A DNA stretch of 64,000 nt from the NCBI GenBank assembly GCA_024734555.1, contig JANPWX010000449.1, forward strand, positions 5,751,764 to 5,815,763, in the 5' to 3' direction. A program made the translations under genes and the position numbers. Below the pieces are notes generated by a model, which saw nothing but the letters and a program-made list of their open reading frames with translations, did not search any database and had not been told where the DNA came from. Positions 28,901 through 37,600 of the stretch are shown one piece after another (position 1 is the first letter of the stretch; every line of letters begins with the position of its first letter). The stretch is from Trochalopteron elliotii. Taxonomy: Eukaryota; Chordata; Aves; Passeriformes; Leiothrichidae.

Positions 28901-31478
28901 ATTTTTCAATATAACAAATGTAGCTTGTTCCTGCTTTTTGGATTCTAGACTTATATCTGGGAATGAATTTCAATTTTTCATTGATCTTTTAAGAGACTGG
29001 CAGACAGCTATGTGCTTGCTTGTATGACATCAAACAGTATGAACAAGATCAGCACAGTCATTAGAACCCGACTTTGGTCTGCCAGCAAATGCTTCATTCC
29101 CTCTGTCAATCCAGTCTAGATTGGTCTATGCAGGAACATGCTATACTGTAAATACAGAGGGTCACCAAAAACACGTTACCAGTTTGTTACTGACCACTGG
29201 TTGTTATTGATTTGCTCCCTGGCCCTGCCCAGCTCTAACCAGCTCTTTCCAAAACCATGCTCAAGAGCAGTTTGAAGGGCAACTCACTTCACCAACTTTG
29301 TGCAAAAAGAGTAGTCTTAATGAAATCATTCCTTCCATTCCACACCGTCTCCTACAGGCCTTGTTTGATTGACAGCATCAGTCAAATAGCTTCAAAATCA
29401 CACTTTGAAAATATCCCAGGAGTGGGCTGTCACAGTTCTCAGGCATTCTTTTAAAACTTTCAAAATGAAAAAAATGTCTACAAAGTTAATTATCAAAATA
29501 ATAGTAATAAGAATGACAAAGAAGCAGGCATATGAGACAAAGGGGAACAAATGCAATTTTGTTTAGAGCCACTGAAGCTCACTGTGGTCATATAGGAACT
29601 GCAAGATTTGGCCCTCCAGGGTGATCACTGTTATTACTTTGATTACAGTAGCACAGGGCAACACCACACAGACTGGAACCTGTCTGCTTCTGATGGGAGT
29701 CTTCTGGCCTGAAGAGCTTACAGTCTAAATAAGACCAGGTAGACAAGTGGAGTAAGAAAGAAAGAAAGTACTTTTATTAGGGGCAGGAGAGATTAGAAAA
29801 CTTGCCCAAGGACACATACGTTTGATAGATCCAGGGTTTAACCTAGATTGCCAGTATGGCACCTTGGTCATGAACGTTTCACCTACCTTCTTCTCAACTT
29901 GTGAATGCTTCTTCAGCTGAGATTTAAACTGACTACATCTCAGTAAAGCATCACCAGAAACATCCTGTTATACCATGTTTATTTTGACAGCTTTCACATA
30001 GAGAACATTTTCTATTGACAAAGTCCGAAGTGCACAGACAAAGAAACAAACACAAATTTGGGGGCAGGTGAAAGCTCCAAGCTCAAGAGCAGGCTACTGA
30101 TTCACAAGGCTCTCTACAGCATTGGAAGTTTCAATGCATTTGTTTCAGCTTAAGTCCAAAAAACTTTAGAGTTTTAAACTTAGTCCAGCTATGTAATTTC
30201 ATATATCCAGCAAAGTATTTCTCCATTTTGGGAGGGTAATAATAAGAGACATGGAACAGAAATTAATCAGAAAAAGAAAAGCAATACCAAATTATGGAAG
30301 AAAGAAATTGCAAAACTTAACTCAGTCCAGGTTCACATGCCACAGAAAACCATGACAAGTTTTAGATGTAAGTCATTGTTGACACATAATAATTAACCAT
30401 GCTCATCATAAAATCCACTTTACTGAAATAAAAATTCGCAGTACAAAAATCCACTTGACACAAATGTTACTCATTAACATTCCCTCTATATCTTCCATGT
30501 AAGTATTACTTGTGAAAAGTGCCCAGTTGCAAATCTGAGAGGACACTGCCTCTCCCTTCACAATGTGCCAAAAGTCATACCTGTGGGAAGAAATTATAAC
30601 CTTTAACAATAAACGGCTCATTTCCCAGCATAATTTCTATTAATGCCTCGACTTTTGCTTTTACTATCAATATAAACGATTGCACAAAGGGGAAATATGA
30701 GCTAGAAGCAAGGTCGAGGTGTCCTATATCTTGATAAGGCAGAGAGAATTCAACTAAGTCACTTTCAAGAGTCTTGTGAACTACCTTTCAGGCAGGTGAG
30801 CGCCTGGCTTTGTTTCCAAAAGCTGCCAGGATCCACTCAATTCCCCGTCGCCGTGGTCTCCCGGGTACCGGTGTTCAGCCCACACGCCATGCCAGCGGCA
30901 CGGTGAAGCACAGAAGCGGCCTCCTCCTCCTCCCCGGGGAAGGAGAGGTGCCACGGGGAGCCGCAGCCGTGACTCAGAGCCGTCTCTGTCACAACACGCA
31001 TTTCCCAAACGTCCCGATGCTTCAGGTGCCCGGCCGGACGGCTCCAGCGGCAGCCAGCGCTGGCGGCAGCCACTGGCACTCCCCGATGCCCCGGCAGGAC
31101 CGCCGGGAGCTCAGCTCTCCCTGCCGCGCAGCACCGCAGCCCCATGCCGCCTTGGCTGGCGCAGACCCTTCCCGGCGGGACACCCACCCACCACCTCCTT
31201 TCCCTCTCTCCAGCCCCTTTCCCGCTCTCCCCGTCGGGACGAGAGTGTCTCCCCGCGTCGCCGGGCTGGGGCCGTGAGCCCTCCGCAAGCCCCGTTCCGC
31301 GCCCTCCACCTCCGCATGGGCGCGGTGGGCACCGACAGGACGGGGGTGAAAGCCGGTACCTGACTCTGTCCTTCTCTGCCCGCCGGAGCTCCGCGTCCCT
31401 CTGCAGCACCTGGAAAATCGCCCTGGCTTCCTCCTCGTTCAGAAAACTGAGATCTGGCCCCTGAGGCGCTGCGGTCAT
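1..31478 (-). CDS. EXPH5: Exophilin-5 (Slac2-b), six coding exons, 3' end outside the window
   Basis: Seen: joining 31478-31360, 14171-14014, 9852-9708, 5127-5079, 3563-3437 and 1946-1 (minus strand) gives one uninterrupted frame of 848 codons, with GT/AG borders at all five introns and matching phases (2, 1, 2, 0, 1). Residues 9-40 hold the first synaptotagmin-like homology helix (LSFLNEEEARAIF, then QRDAELRRAEKDRV). Residues 54-63 (GVTGEWFEEI) are the second. No zinc finger lies between them, which is the Slac2-b arrangement, unlike granuphilin or melanophilin. The rest is low-complexity and lacks C2 domains in the visible part. Known: this family binds GTP-Rab27 through the N-terminal domain and acts in vesicle and lamellar-body trafficking; human EXPH5 is near 2000 residues with most of it in the last exon, so over half the protein should lie beyond base 1. 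The exon 1 ATG has G at -3. The symbol rests on remembered similarity of the N-terminus and exon layout, not on a search. Confidence 0.93.
1947..3436 (-). other. EXPH5 intron 5
   Basis: This 1.49-kb intron has donor GTAAGT at 3436-3431 and acceptor AG at 1948-1947. It holds a short GT microsatellite (2231-2251) and AT-rich sequence around 2530-2830. No other gene or recognisable mobile element was seen. Confidence 0.85.
2231..2251. repeat. (GT)n microsatellite
   Basis: About ten uninterrupted GT units inside EXPH5 intron 5. Confidence 0.9.
3437..3563 (-). CDS. EXPH5: EXPH5 exon 5
   Basis: 127 bases with acceptor AG at 3565-3564 and a strong donor GTAAGT starting at 3436. It enters in phase 0 and leaves one base (G) that joins exon 6. 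It encodes residues 158-199, beginning AEMCSSPMSTEKN and ending LEKEIFS. The segment is charged and probably helical near its end (ETMEKSTLEWNEQLEKE). An open frame continuing past the donor is read-through into the intron. Confidence 0.88.
3564..5078 (-). other. EXPH5 intron 4
   Basis: 1.5-kb intron. It is AT-rich (notably 4190-4260), with no ORF or repeat family that I recognise. Confidence 0.82.
5079..5127 (-). CDS. EXPH5: EXPH5 exon 4
   Basis: A 49-base micro-exon. Acceptor AG is at 5129-5128 after a pyrimidine run, and donor GTAAGT starts at 5078. Its first base completes an Arg codon opened by exon 3, followed by 16 codons (YDSSASPSSKVEEMAT) ending in phase 0, which matches exon 5. Phase agreement on both sides is the main support; the exon is too short to recognise by content alone. 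Confidence 0.85.
5128..9707 (-). other. EXPH5 intron 3
   Basis: 4.6-kb intron. Around 6362-6393 there is a short motif resembling a very old amniote repeat (a 'cattgacttcaatggg'-like segment). Elsewhere I see only unique-looking AT-rich sequence and short chance frames on both strands. Confidence 0.8.
9708..9852 (-). CDS. EXPH5: EXPH5 exon 3
   Basis: 145 bases. Acceptor AG is at 9854-9853 and donor GTGAGC starts at 9707. The first two bases complete an Asn codon, 47 codons follow, and two bases (CG) pass to exon 4. It encodes residues 93-140 and includes the hydrophobic and basic patch SFLGFRSPFAWLSSFRKSRK at about residues 114-133, the most conserved-looking part after the Rab-binding helices. 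Confidence 0.9.
10990..11100 (-). repeat. Unclassified ancient interspersed repeat
   Basis: Read on the minus strand, this has the 'ctgaagaagggcttgtgtgcctc' type motif followed by a tail with 'aagttggctaaataaaag'. That pattern is typical of an old family shared by birds and other reptiles. I cannot name the family with confidence. Confidence 0.3.
11726..12295 (+). mobile_element. 5' LTR of ERVL-type element
   Basis: It starts TGTGCTGGTTTTGGCTGG and ends near AAACCACA. The terminal motifs and body match a second copy at 12948-13499 over their full length, including the 'gggatgtttt' block, the 'caagg...tcaccccaccc' block and an ATTAAA polyadenylation signal (12174-12179). It is diverged from its partner, so the insertion is not recent. 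Orientation is antisense to EXPH5. Confidence 0.8.
12296..12947 (+). mobile_element. Internal region of non-autonomous ERVL-like element with tandem repeats
   Basis: Only about 650 bases separate the LTRs, too short for gag-pol. Immediately after the 5' LTR, 12305-12323 resembles a decayed lysine-tRNA-type primer-binding site. From about 12508 to 12850 there is a degenerate tandem array with a unit near 48 bases, each unit carrying a 'ctgtggc...taag.ccatgctggagcaggt' core. Just before the 3' LTR is a purine-rich run (about 12929-12947). No protein frame of retroviral type is visible. It is best read as a deletion derivative or a short element mobilised in trans. Confidence 0.65.
12508..12850 (+). 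repeat. Degenerate ~48-bp tandem array inside the ERVL element
   Basis: About seven imperfect units. Two successive ones at roughly 12676-12771 are the clearest, each carrying a 'tgg..taag/gag.c.atgctg.aa.a.gtg.a' core. Unit length varies from about 38 to 50 bases. Confidence 0.6.
12948..13499 (+). mobile_element. 3' LTR of ERVL-type element
   Basis: A second copy of the 11726-12295 LTR, starting TGTGCTGGGTTTGGCTG and ending AAACCACAA. A TATA-like TATAAAA lies at 13204-13210 and a GGAA-repeat tract follows it. A clean target-site duplication was not identified because both flanks are T-rich. Confidence 0.78.
13595..13793 (+). mobile_element. CR1 LINE, 3' fragment
   Basis: A diverged CR1 3' end: 'actggaacagcctcctcagg' at the start, then the 'ggacctgaagatcttctgatg.tcttccaacctggg' block and a tail ending 'actatgattct'. 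Confidence 0.75.
14014..14171 (-). CDS. EXPH5: EXPH5 exon 2 (second half of Rab27-binding domain)
   Basis: 158 bases. Acceptor AG is at 14173-14172 (preceded by ccttttt) and donor GTGAGT starts at 14013. Its first base completes Ser40, 52 codons follow and one base passes to exon 3. It encodes a basic stretch (KLLKRKK) and then LQGVTGEWFEEIKRRKF, the diagnostic second synaptotagmin-like homology helix with the conserved Gly-Glu-Trp-Phe. That motif is what fixes the family. The first in-frame Met of this exon is at residue 77, beyond the motif. Confidence 0.93.
15622..15776 (-). CDS. Candidate alternative first exon of EXPH5 (unproven)
   Basis: Seen: a minus-strand ATG at 15776-15774, in a good context (G at -3 and +4), opens 51 codons and two bases, reaching TTTG followed by GTGAGG at 15621. 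The leftover phase (2) is the one exon 2 of EXPH5 requires, so splicing would fuse MESNRCSPLSGVQQ... to the KLLKRKK-GVTGEWF segment and replace residues 1-39. The frame stops right after the donor if unspliced. It lies at the edge of a CpG island. Inference: an alternative promoter making an isoform without the first Rab27-binding helix. The match could be chance (about one in three for phase, times the odds of an open frame), the peptide has no recognised domain, and no expression data are available. Confidence 0.3.
15755..16015. promoter_or_regulatory. Internal CpG island in EXPH5 intron 1
   Basis: A sharp GC-rich block with many CpG dinucleotides (densest 15780-16000, with GGCGG, GCGGCCGCC and CCGGCGG runs) in otherwise AT-rich intron. 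Such an isolated, undecayed CpG block normally marks an unmethylated promoter. No exon of another gene was recognised there. Several overlapping frames on both strands exist simply because GC-rich DNA lacks stops. Confidence 0.7.
17258..17343 (+). repeat. Possible very old L2/MIR-like remnant
   Basis: The wording 'agcagagcaggatttggccctaaagg' resembles the tails of old amniote repeats. It is heavily diverged and short, so the call is tentative. Confidence 0.25.
17795..18439 (+). mobile_element. Solo LTR with perfect ends and 5-bp target duplication
   Basis: The 645-base element begins TGTCCTGG and ends CCAGGACA, a perfect 8-bp inverted repeat. It is flanked on both sides by AATGC (17790-17794 and 18440-18444). 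An AATAAA signal lies at 18306-18311, fixing the plus orientation. CpG sites in 18125-18160 are largely intact. No internal retroviral sequence adjoins it, so it is a solo LTR left by recombination. It sits antisense to EXPH5. Confidence 0.88.
24100..24183. repeat. (AACAAT)n hexanucleotide microsatellite
   Basis: About 13 near-perfect AACAAT units. A plus-strand frame through it would be a poly-Asn artefact, not a gene. Confidence 0.95.
24303..25058 (+). other. GC-rich block with 251-codon open frame, probably non-coding
   Basis: The frame from ATG 24303 stays open for 251 codons. The underlying DNA is a GC-rich, C-biased stretch (about 24480-24860) with recurrent 'cctgacc', 'ggccctg' and 'tggcc' words. 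The peptide is rich in Pro, Leu, Trp and Ser and matches nothing I recognise. Frames are also open on the opposite strand across the same interval, as expected for stop-poor GC-rich DNA. It lies in EXPH5 intron 1, antisense to the gene. I treat it as a decayed repeat or minisatellite-like block. Confidence 0.4.
29711..29855 (+). repeat. MIR/CORE-SINE-like ancient repeat
   Basis: The string 'gaagagcttacagtctaaat' followed by 'gacaagtgg', an 'agattagaaaacttgcccaagg' block and 'ccagggtttaaccta' follows the order of the tRNA-derived core repeat known across amniotes. A short AAAG run (about 29756-29770) has grown inside it. Confidence 0.5.
31360..31478 (-). CDS. EXPH5: EXPH5 exon 1 (coding part)
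   Basis: The ATG at 31478-31476 opens 39 codons and two bases, ending at the donor AG|GTACCG (GT at 31359-31358). It encodes MTAAPQGPD, then LSFLNEEEARAIFQVLQRD and ELRRAEKDRV, the first Rab27-binding helix with its invariant acidic and hydrophobic pattern. This ATG is chosen because the family's proteins start about nine residues before this motif and because the upstream frame runs into GC-rich UTR and the gap. Frames that continue past the donor are read-through. Confidence 0.93.
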
Positions 31479-31542
31479 GGCTTGGCTTATCGGCGGGCGG
31501 GCGGGCGGAGGCGGGCGGGCAGCGCTGACCCCCGCGGAGCGT

Positions 31543-31919
31543 NNNNNNNNNNNNNNNNNNNNNNNNNNNNNNNNNNNNNNNNNNNNNNNNNNNNNNNNNN
31601 NNNNNNNNNNNNNNNNNNNNNNNNNNNNNNNNNNNNNNNNNNNNNNNNNNNNNNNNNNNNNNNNNNNNNNNNNNNNNNNNNNNNNNNNNNNNNNNNNNNN
31701 NNNNNNNNNNNNNNNNNNNNNNNNNNNNNNNNNNNNNNNNNNNNNNNNNNNNNNNNNNNNNNNNNNNNNNNNNNNNNNNNNNNNNNNNNNNNNNNNNNNN
31801 NNNNNNNNNNNNNNNNNNNNNNNNNNNNNNNNNNNNNNNNNNNNNNNNNNNNNNNNNNNNNNNNNNNNNNNNNNNNNNNNNNNNNNNNNNNNNNNNNNNN
31901 NNNNNNNNNNNNNNNNNNN
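31543..31919. other. Assembly gap (377 N)
   Basis: A run of unknown bases inside the CpG island just upstream of the EXPH5 start codon. Any protein frame crossing it is artificial. Confidence 1.
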
Positions 31920-32504
31920 CTCGAGGCACAAGCGATCAACTTCCGCGATTGAGTCGGGCGATGCGCTGAGCGCTCGGCGCCGTGTTTGCTTTGGCGCTGC
32001 CCGGAGAGCACACGCCCGCGCGGTGTGGGGGTGGCTGCTGTTCCCCCATGGCGCTGACGGCGCGGTTGCCGCCGGGCAAACCCCGCCACGTCTCTGCCCG
32101 GTTCTCCGTGGCACCGCCGCTCCGCCCGGGCGCTGCTCGGCCCCCGGCAGCCCCTCCGTGGAGCACGCTGCGTCTCGCCGCTGCAGGAGGACATGCCCGT
32201 AGTTTTGCGGTGTGGATGCAAAGCGGCGACTTTTCCACTAGGGAACAACAGAACTGTGTTTCCTATTTACTCTCCTTTAAGGTTTTCCTGAAGAAATAGT
32301 AGATAACTCTTCTTGTTCTTGACCTGGGAGTTATAATCATATCTCAGAAGTAATTTCATCCTGATTCCATTCTAACAGGTCTAATGCAAGTCAGCTCTGT
32401 ATTGGTGGGAGCACCTCGAATTGCTGTGCCTTTCCAACGTATGTGTCTGACTAGTTTGCTGTATTCCTTGAAAACTTTGTAAAATGTCCTTTGAAATTTC
32501 TCCA

Positions 32505-32824
32505 TCAAAGAAGAGCTTTATTCAGGGCTGAACTGCAGATAGAGAAGGAAAATATGATTAATTATTTCAGGCTGAGAAAGTTGGGGCTCTCAAGTGTAGA
32601 AGAGAAGATTTGTTGCAGAGACCTTGTAACAACCGTTCAATACATGAAGGGGGCCTACAGGGAAGTCAGAGAGGGACTCTTCTTTAGGAGCTGTGCTGTA
32701 GGACAAGGAGTAATAGGTACAGACTGAAAGAGGTGAAATTTAGGTTAGATACTAGGAAGAATATTTTTTACTGTGAGTGGTGAGGTACTGGAACAGGTTG
32801 CTCAGAGTGGTTGTGGATACCCCA
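32505..32824 (+). mobile_element. CR1 LINE fragment, left part (split by LTR)
   Basis: It carries CR1 3'-region wording ('gagaaggttggggctctcaagtgtagaagagaag', 'gaggtactggaacaggttgctcagagtgg') and breaks off at 'tggatacccca'. It resumes at 33550 after an LTR insertion. Confidence 0.8.
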
Positions 32825-33543
32825 TGTAAGAAACAAAATGCCATTTTCTGAATTCAGTTAGATACTGTTTGCCTTGTCTCTAGTAGGGCTTTTTCTCTAT
32901 CGTTTAGCTCAAACCTGTAAAGAAACAAAATAACAATTTCTAAGTTCAGTTTTGCCTTGCCTGTGGTGGGGCTTTTCTCTGCCGTTTAGCTCAGACTGAT
33001 TGTTATGGTAATTGAAATACCTTCCCTAAATGTTTTGTTTGTCAAATATTAATTAACTGAAACCCCTTCCTTTGTGCCACTCCTGTCATAGCAACCATGG
33101 CTCAGGCCATAACAACGACTGGGGAACCTGGCACCGCCCCACATGCAGATGAAAAGACCTCAGGTGTCTGTGGGACAAAATTCGAACTTAAAACCCCTAA
33201 AAACAACGAACCAACACAAACCAAAAACTAAAAATAACCACTCTAAGTCAGCAGAACCATGGAGAGCCTCACACCAACCAGATCTGAGTTCCAGCTTGTC
33301 ACCATAACTTCAGAAGTATCCAATACACAGGACTTCCCCAAGCTTTCCAATGAATCAGTGGGATTTTCCAGGGACCCCTGTGAGAAGGAACCCCCAGCTT
33401 GGCCGTGTGGAAGGGCTGATTGTCTCCTCCTCTGCATCGTCCATCGGGAACAGTGGTGGTGTGTGCAGCTCCTCGAGCCTCCACCTAGAGCTGATCTTAA
33501 TAAAGGCATTAAAAAGGAGCCAGTCTCTTTGCCCATTTATTTT
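32825..33543 (+). mobile_element. LTR inserted into a CR1, with duplicated 5' segment
   Basis: It starts TGTAAGAAAC and is flanked by the direct repeat TACCCCA (32818-32824 and 33543-33549), so the true duplication and right edge are uncertain by a few bases. AATAAA lies at 33499-33504. The 3' end ('ttaataaaggcatt...tgccca.tt') resembles that of the LTR at 50378-51047. The first 175 bases are a tandem duplication: 32825-32915 and 32916-32999 are diverged copies of one ~90-base unit. Confidence 0.7.
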
Positions 33544-33549
33544 ACCCCA

Positions 33550-33694
33550 GTCCTGGCAGTGTTGAAGGCCGGGTTGGACAAGGCCTTGAGCCATCTCATC
33601 TAGTGGGAGGTGTCTGTGCCCATGGCTGGGGGGGTTGAGACTGAGCGATCTTTAAGGTCCCTTCCAAAACCCTTAGTATTCTCTGATTCTATGA
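33550..33694 (+). mobile_element. CR1 LINE fragment, right part
   Basis: Continues the 32505-32824 CR1: 'ggcagtgttgaaggccgggttgg', 'ctttaaggtcccttccaaaa' and the terminal 'ctctgattctatga'. Confidence 0.85.
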
Positions 33695-34539
33695 AAGAAA
33701 ACACAATTTTTATTATGGCAAAGCAAGTCAGTGGAAAAAGGCAGGGCAGTGTGCAACAGGAGCTGGGCTGTGAGGCACACAGCCACCTTCCCACCCTGCA
33801 GCGGGTGACGTGGGGCTGCGGGGGAATGTTTCCCCACTAGGGAGTTGAGTGGTGCAAGTGGAAATAACAGCCTTAGAGCACAGCGGGAATAATAGGTTGC
33901 AGGAGATTCTTTGTTTTGGCAGAGCTGCTGGCATAATTTGTCTGACCCAAAGAGAAACTTACCTGACTCCTGGTAACCAAACAACAGAAGCAAGGCTGTG
34001 AGACAATTGATGAAAACGTAAAAAAGCAAACTATGAAGAATTATTATGTTGCGAGCGTGTGTCTCCAACAGAGAAAAGACAGTGAATTTTTAATTGTGTA
34101 TGGGAGATGGTTCTGGGCAAGGTCCAAACATTTCTAAGTTGTTTCTAAAAGTGCAAGAGCCACAGCTGTCTCTGGTGCACTAGGAGAACTTCTATCTAAG
34201 AGTAAATCTCCTGTCCTTCCCATTCTGTTGCAATAAGCATAACAGGGTGACTGTTTCACCAGCCAAAGCTGAGTGTATGGAGTTCTCCCAGGGACTCTCC
34301 CAGGGTGTGAATTAGACATCACTCTCCCTTTCTGACTGGCACCCACAGGATATCGGAAGTAGTTGCTCACTGTGCTTCTGCATCATGCTGGATCTGCTCC
34401 CAGAGCTGGGGCAGAGCATGGTAACATTTTTTTCTGTACATCCATTGCAGTGAAGGTCATCAATGCCCACACGTGCCTTAAAAACAATATTTCATCTTAT
34501 TAGTGAGTTGTGGTCTTTTCACTTGTGCAGACTTACAAG

Positions 34540-34620
34540 ATGTCCCTGGTTATTGCAGGAGATTGGACTAGATGACCTTTAAAAGTCTCTTCCAAACCAA
34601 ACCATTCTGCGATTCTATGG
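34540..34620 (+). mobile_element. CR1 LINE, short 3' tail
   Basis: 'ggagattggactagatgacc', then 'cttccaaaccaaaccattct' and 'gcgattctatgg' form a typical CR1 tail. Confidence 0.8.
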
Positions 34621-37600
34621 TGAAAAATAAATACATACATAGAGAATATATAGGAAGGCTGTGCACTTCCTTATGGTTTTGCAAAGGAAGTTATGTACTA
34701 CTGTTCTTACAAATAAAGGGTGGCATTTCCTCACAAATTTGGTGACTATCTATAATTGTATCTATCCTGGATGTAAGTCAAGAATGGACTTGTATTTCTA
34801 AGTTTCTGTCATTCTTTTTCTTCATTTCTAGAAATTGGATTAATTGGTGCATTTTTCTTTCCATCATTAAAATATGTGTTGCCACATTTTTAGTGCAGAG
34901 GGAAACAGGGACAAGATGTTAATGTATAAGTAATGTATACTCTTTCAGGTAATAAGAAAGAAATGTGTTTTGTTGTGTACAAAGCAATGGAATTGTTTGG
35001 AAGAGTGACAAGTACATACACTAATGGCTTTAGAGGGATGCTGCAAGACTTCACAATGATAATTATTTCAATGGCTTTTATCCAGAATATTTAGAGACTT
35101 GGGCATAGCCATTTGTATAATAAGAAGACCTTCATTTTACACAGCATCTTTGGTACTTCACATAAGCCTTACAAAATGTGTGTTGGACCAGGACTAGAAA
35201 CAGCTCCTATCTATGGAGTCTTTTACCAGAAATTTATTTTGTGAAAAGTAACCACTTTTCCAAATGTCTTTTCATTACTCCACCTCGCAATTTCTGTATT
35301 TTCCATATACAGGTCATGATGGCAAGAAAACACTGCCCGTACTCCAGTATTTAGTCTCTAGCACCTTATGTGCTTTAATTTCTGCTCCATAAACCTAAGA
35401 TAAGATACATGCTTCAAATTTTTTCCATGGTTTTTAACTAACAGCTGTTCCAGGAAGATACAGATGTGTTTCCTGTAAATAAGTAATGTTTTCCGGTTTA
35501 AAAAGCTGAAACAGAGGGCCAAAATGGCACCTGAGAAGCTGCAGACATGAGACATCATTAGTAATGTTAATTGCTGATGCCACTAAAGAGGATGCTGACA
35601 CACATACCTTAATTATAGGGCAAATTCTTCAAAAATTGCATTTCACAAATACTGCTGCACTAATGGGTGTTGCTAACTCCACTTATTCTTAGTGGAGAAG
35701 TTCAAAGTATAGGGTTCTGGAAAGCCAGAAGGATTGATTCTAAAAGTTGGTTTGTACCTAGGGAATTGAGAGGAATGCGCAGAAGGGCTGGGTAAATCTT
35801 GTAGCAAATGGCCTTGAGGCTTATATTAACCTTGGGGCTTGAAAGAACTGTAAGGTCTTGTCTGTTCCTGTTGCACTAATTACTGTCTAAATTGTCAGCC
35901 AGATTAGTGAAGGCGGGTTTAATTAACTCCCTGCGTTAAGTGAGAATGGCTTCACGACAAGGCAAAGAATAAATGTGAAGCGTCTTTCATTTAAAATGTA
36001 CTAAATCTGCTTATTGTTTTTGAAATAAATATTTCCAACACTAGGCTAGGTGAAAAATACTACTCAGAAGGATCATACTACTAGGAAGGACAAAAGCAGT
36101 TCCTCTCCTCTGTTTAAGAAGCCCATTGTTTATACCTCTGTTTATTCTAATAGTCATTATTTATTGATGTGTGATAACATCTGGAGATCCATCTGAGTTT
36201 CAGGAATATGGAGTCTTGCAGTGTATAGTTCCCACTGCCACAGCTCAGCATCTCCACTGAGCAGTGGGTGTCCTTCACGATCTTCCACTGGGCCCTCAAC
36301 TCCCACTTCAAAAGAGCTTTGGAGTTTCATTTAGGCACTTCAATTGTGAAGTGGTATACTTTGAAGATTGCCTGGACATCAACATCCAAATGCTCTTTGT
36401 GTTTTTATAGCTGTTTGTGTGCTTCACAGCCTCTTGTGAGGCAAGGAGGGAGCCAAGACCAGGCTGAGCAGGCTGTGGGGCGCAGACCATCACTGACCAC
36501 CCTGTGAACACCACAGGCAGCAGATCTGCTCCCACAGGGGCAGCCAATCTTCAAGGTTCAGTGTGTTCCCAAGTCATATCTTGCAGCCTGTGTGGCTGCA
36601 AACTGCTCCTTTTCTCAATCTCTTCAAGCACTTCCTCTTGCTGAGTCTGTCATTCACCTGCTTCTTTTTTCCTCTCCATCCCTGGAGTGTGGGCTGCTCC
36701 CTTCCCCCCACTTTGAGACTCTGCTCTGCCCACAGAGCACATTTCCTCACCTTACAAGTGCTGCTTGCTGCTGCAGCTTCTTGCTCCAAGGCCTTCCTAC
36801 CCCATACATTGTTAGTATGGACTCCTGAATTCGTTTCCTCTGCAGGATTGTTTCTGCTGAAATAGACTTGTTGATCCCTTAGAATGACATAAGGATGTCA
36901 TAGCAAAATATGATCTGCTTTTTTCCTACCAGAAGAAAGGTAAGAGTAATGTCCCAAAAGCATGTTAGCATTGCATAGCAGCAAGGAAAGGTGGTCACGA
37001 GAGAGATCTCTGAAATGGTGGCTGCAGACTGACCCTGGCACTTTCAGACACTACCCTCTGTGTATTTGGGGCTGCTTTGGAAAATGAATCCATGACACCC
37101 CTTTGTTTTGCTTTTTTCTTATGAATGTCTGTCCTTCTTCCTCCCTTATTTTTAGGATTCAGTTAATCACTAATTTCTTTTGTAATACTCACTGGGACTG
37201 CACTTTCTCTGGACTGAAGAGAAGAGAATATTTTGAGTAGGATCCTTCACAGAGCAAGACAGATTGGGTTTGTAAGGTGTTGCTGTGGGGGGCTGCAGCC
37301 CGGAGAGACATATGAAGCAGATTGTTACCTTTGCAGGTCTGGAATATAAAACCACTGCTTGGAATGGGAGGGCAAACATGTTTGGTTGAAATTATGCAGG
37401 GTTTCTGCTTTATTACAGGTCTCATGTCTTGACTGTCAGAGCCATAGGTTGGCTAGTACTGCATATGATATCTGTTCTCTTGGCAGAAACTAGGCAACCT
37501 TCTCTTCCTTCTTAACTAATATGTGCATAAACATAATCACCAGAGGCCAGTACCTGGGACATGGGAGAATTATACTTTTAATATATTTAGGTCATATGCC

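Larger units (their letters stand above)
14172..31359 (-). other. EXPH5 intron 1 (17.2 kb)
   Basis: The donor is GTACCG at 31359 and the acceptor is at 14173-14172. Contents are an internal CpG island (15755-16015) with a candidate alternative first exon, a solo LTR (17795-18439), a hexanucleotide repeat (24100-24183), a GC-rich block with a 251-codon chance frame (24303-25058), a MIR-like remnant (29711-29855), and the downstream part of the exon 1 CpG island (30790-31359). Stretches 14200-15750, 16020-17790, 18445-24095 and 25060-29700 showed no coding exon; 22140-22340 is strongly AT-rich. Confidence 0.8.
30790..32240. promoter_or_regulatory. CpG island and promoter region of EXPH5
   Basis: About 1.4 kb of CpG-dense DNA around coding exon 1, with GGGCGG-type Sp1 motifs immediately upstream of the ATG (31490-31525). 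No TATA box is visible in the sequenced part. The 5' UTR and transcription start are expected between 31479 and about 32000, but 377 bases there are unknown. The upstream half (31920-32240) is also CpG-rich and could serve a divergent transcript, although no exon was recognised. Confidence 0.8.

Noticed and set aside
30837..32248. Frames of 240-425 codons on both strands across the promoter
   Set aside because: They run through 377 unknown bases and are artefacts, apart from the short true EXPH5 exon 1 embedded in one of them.
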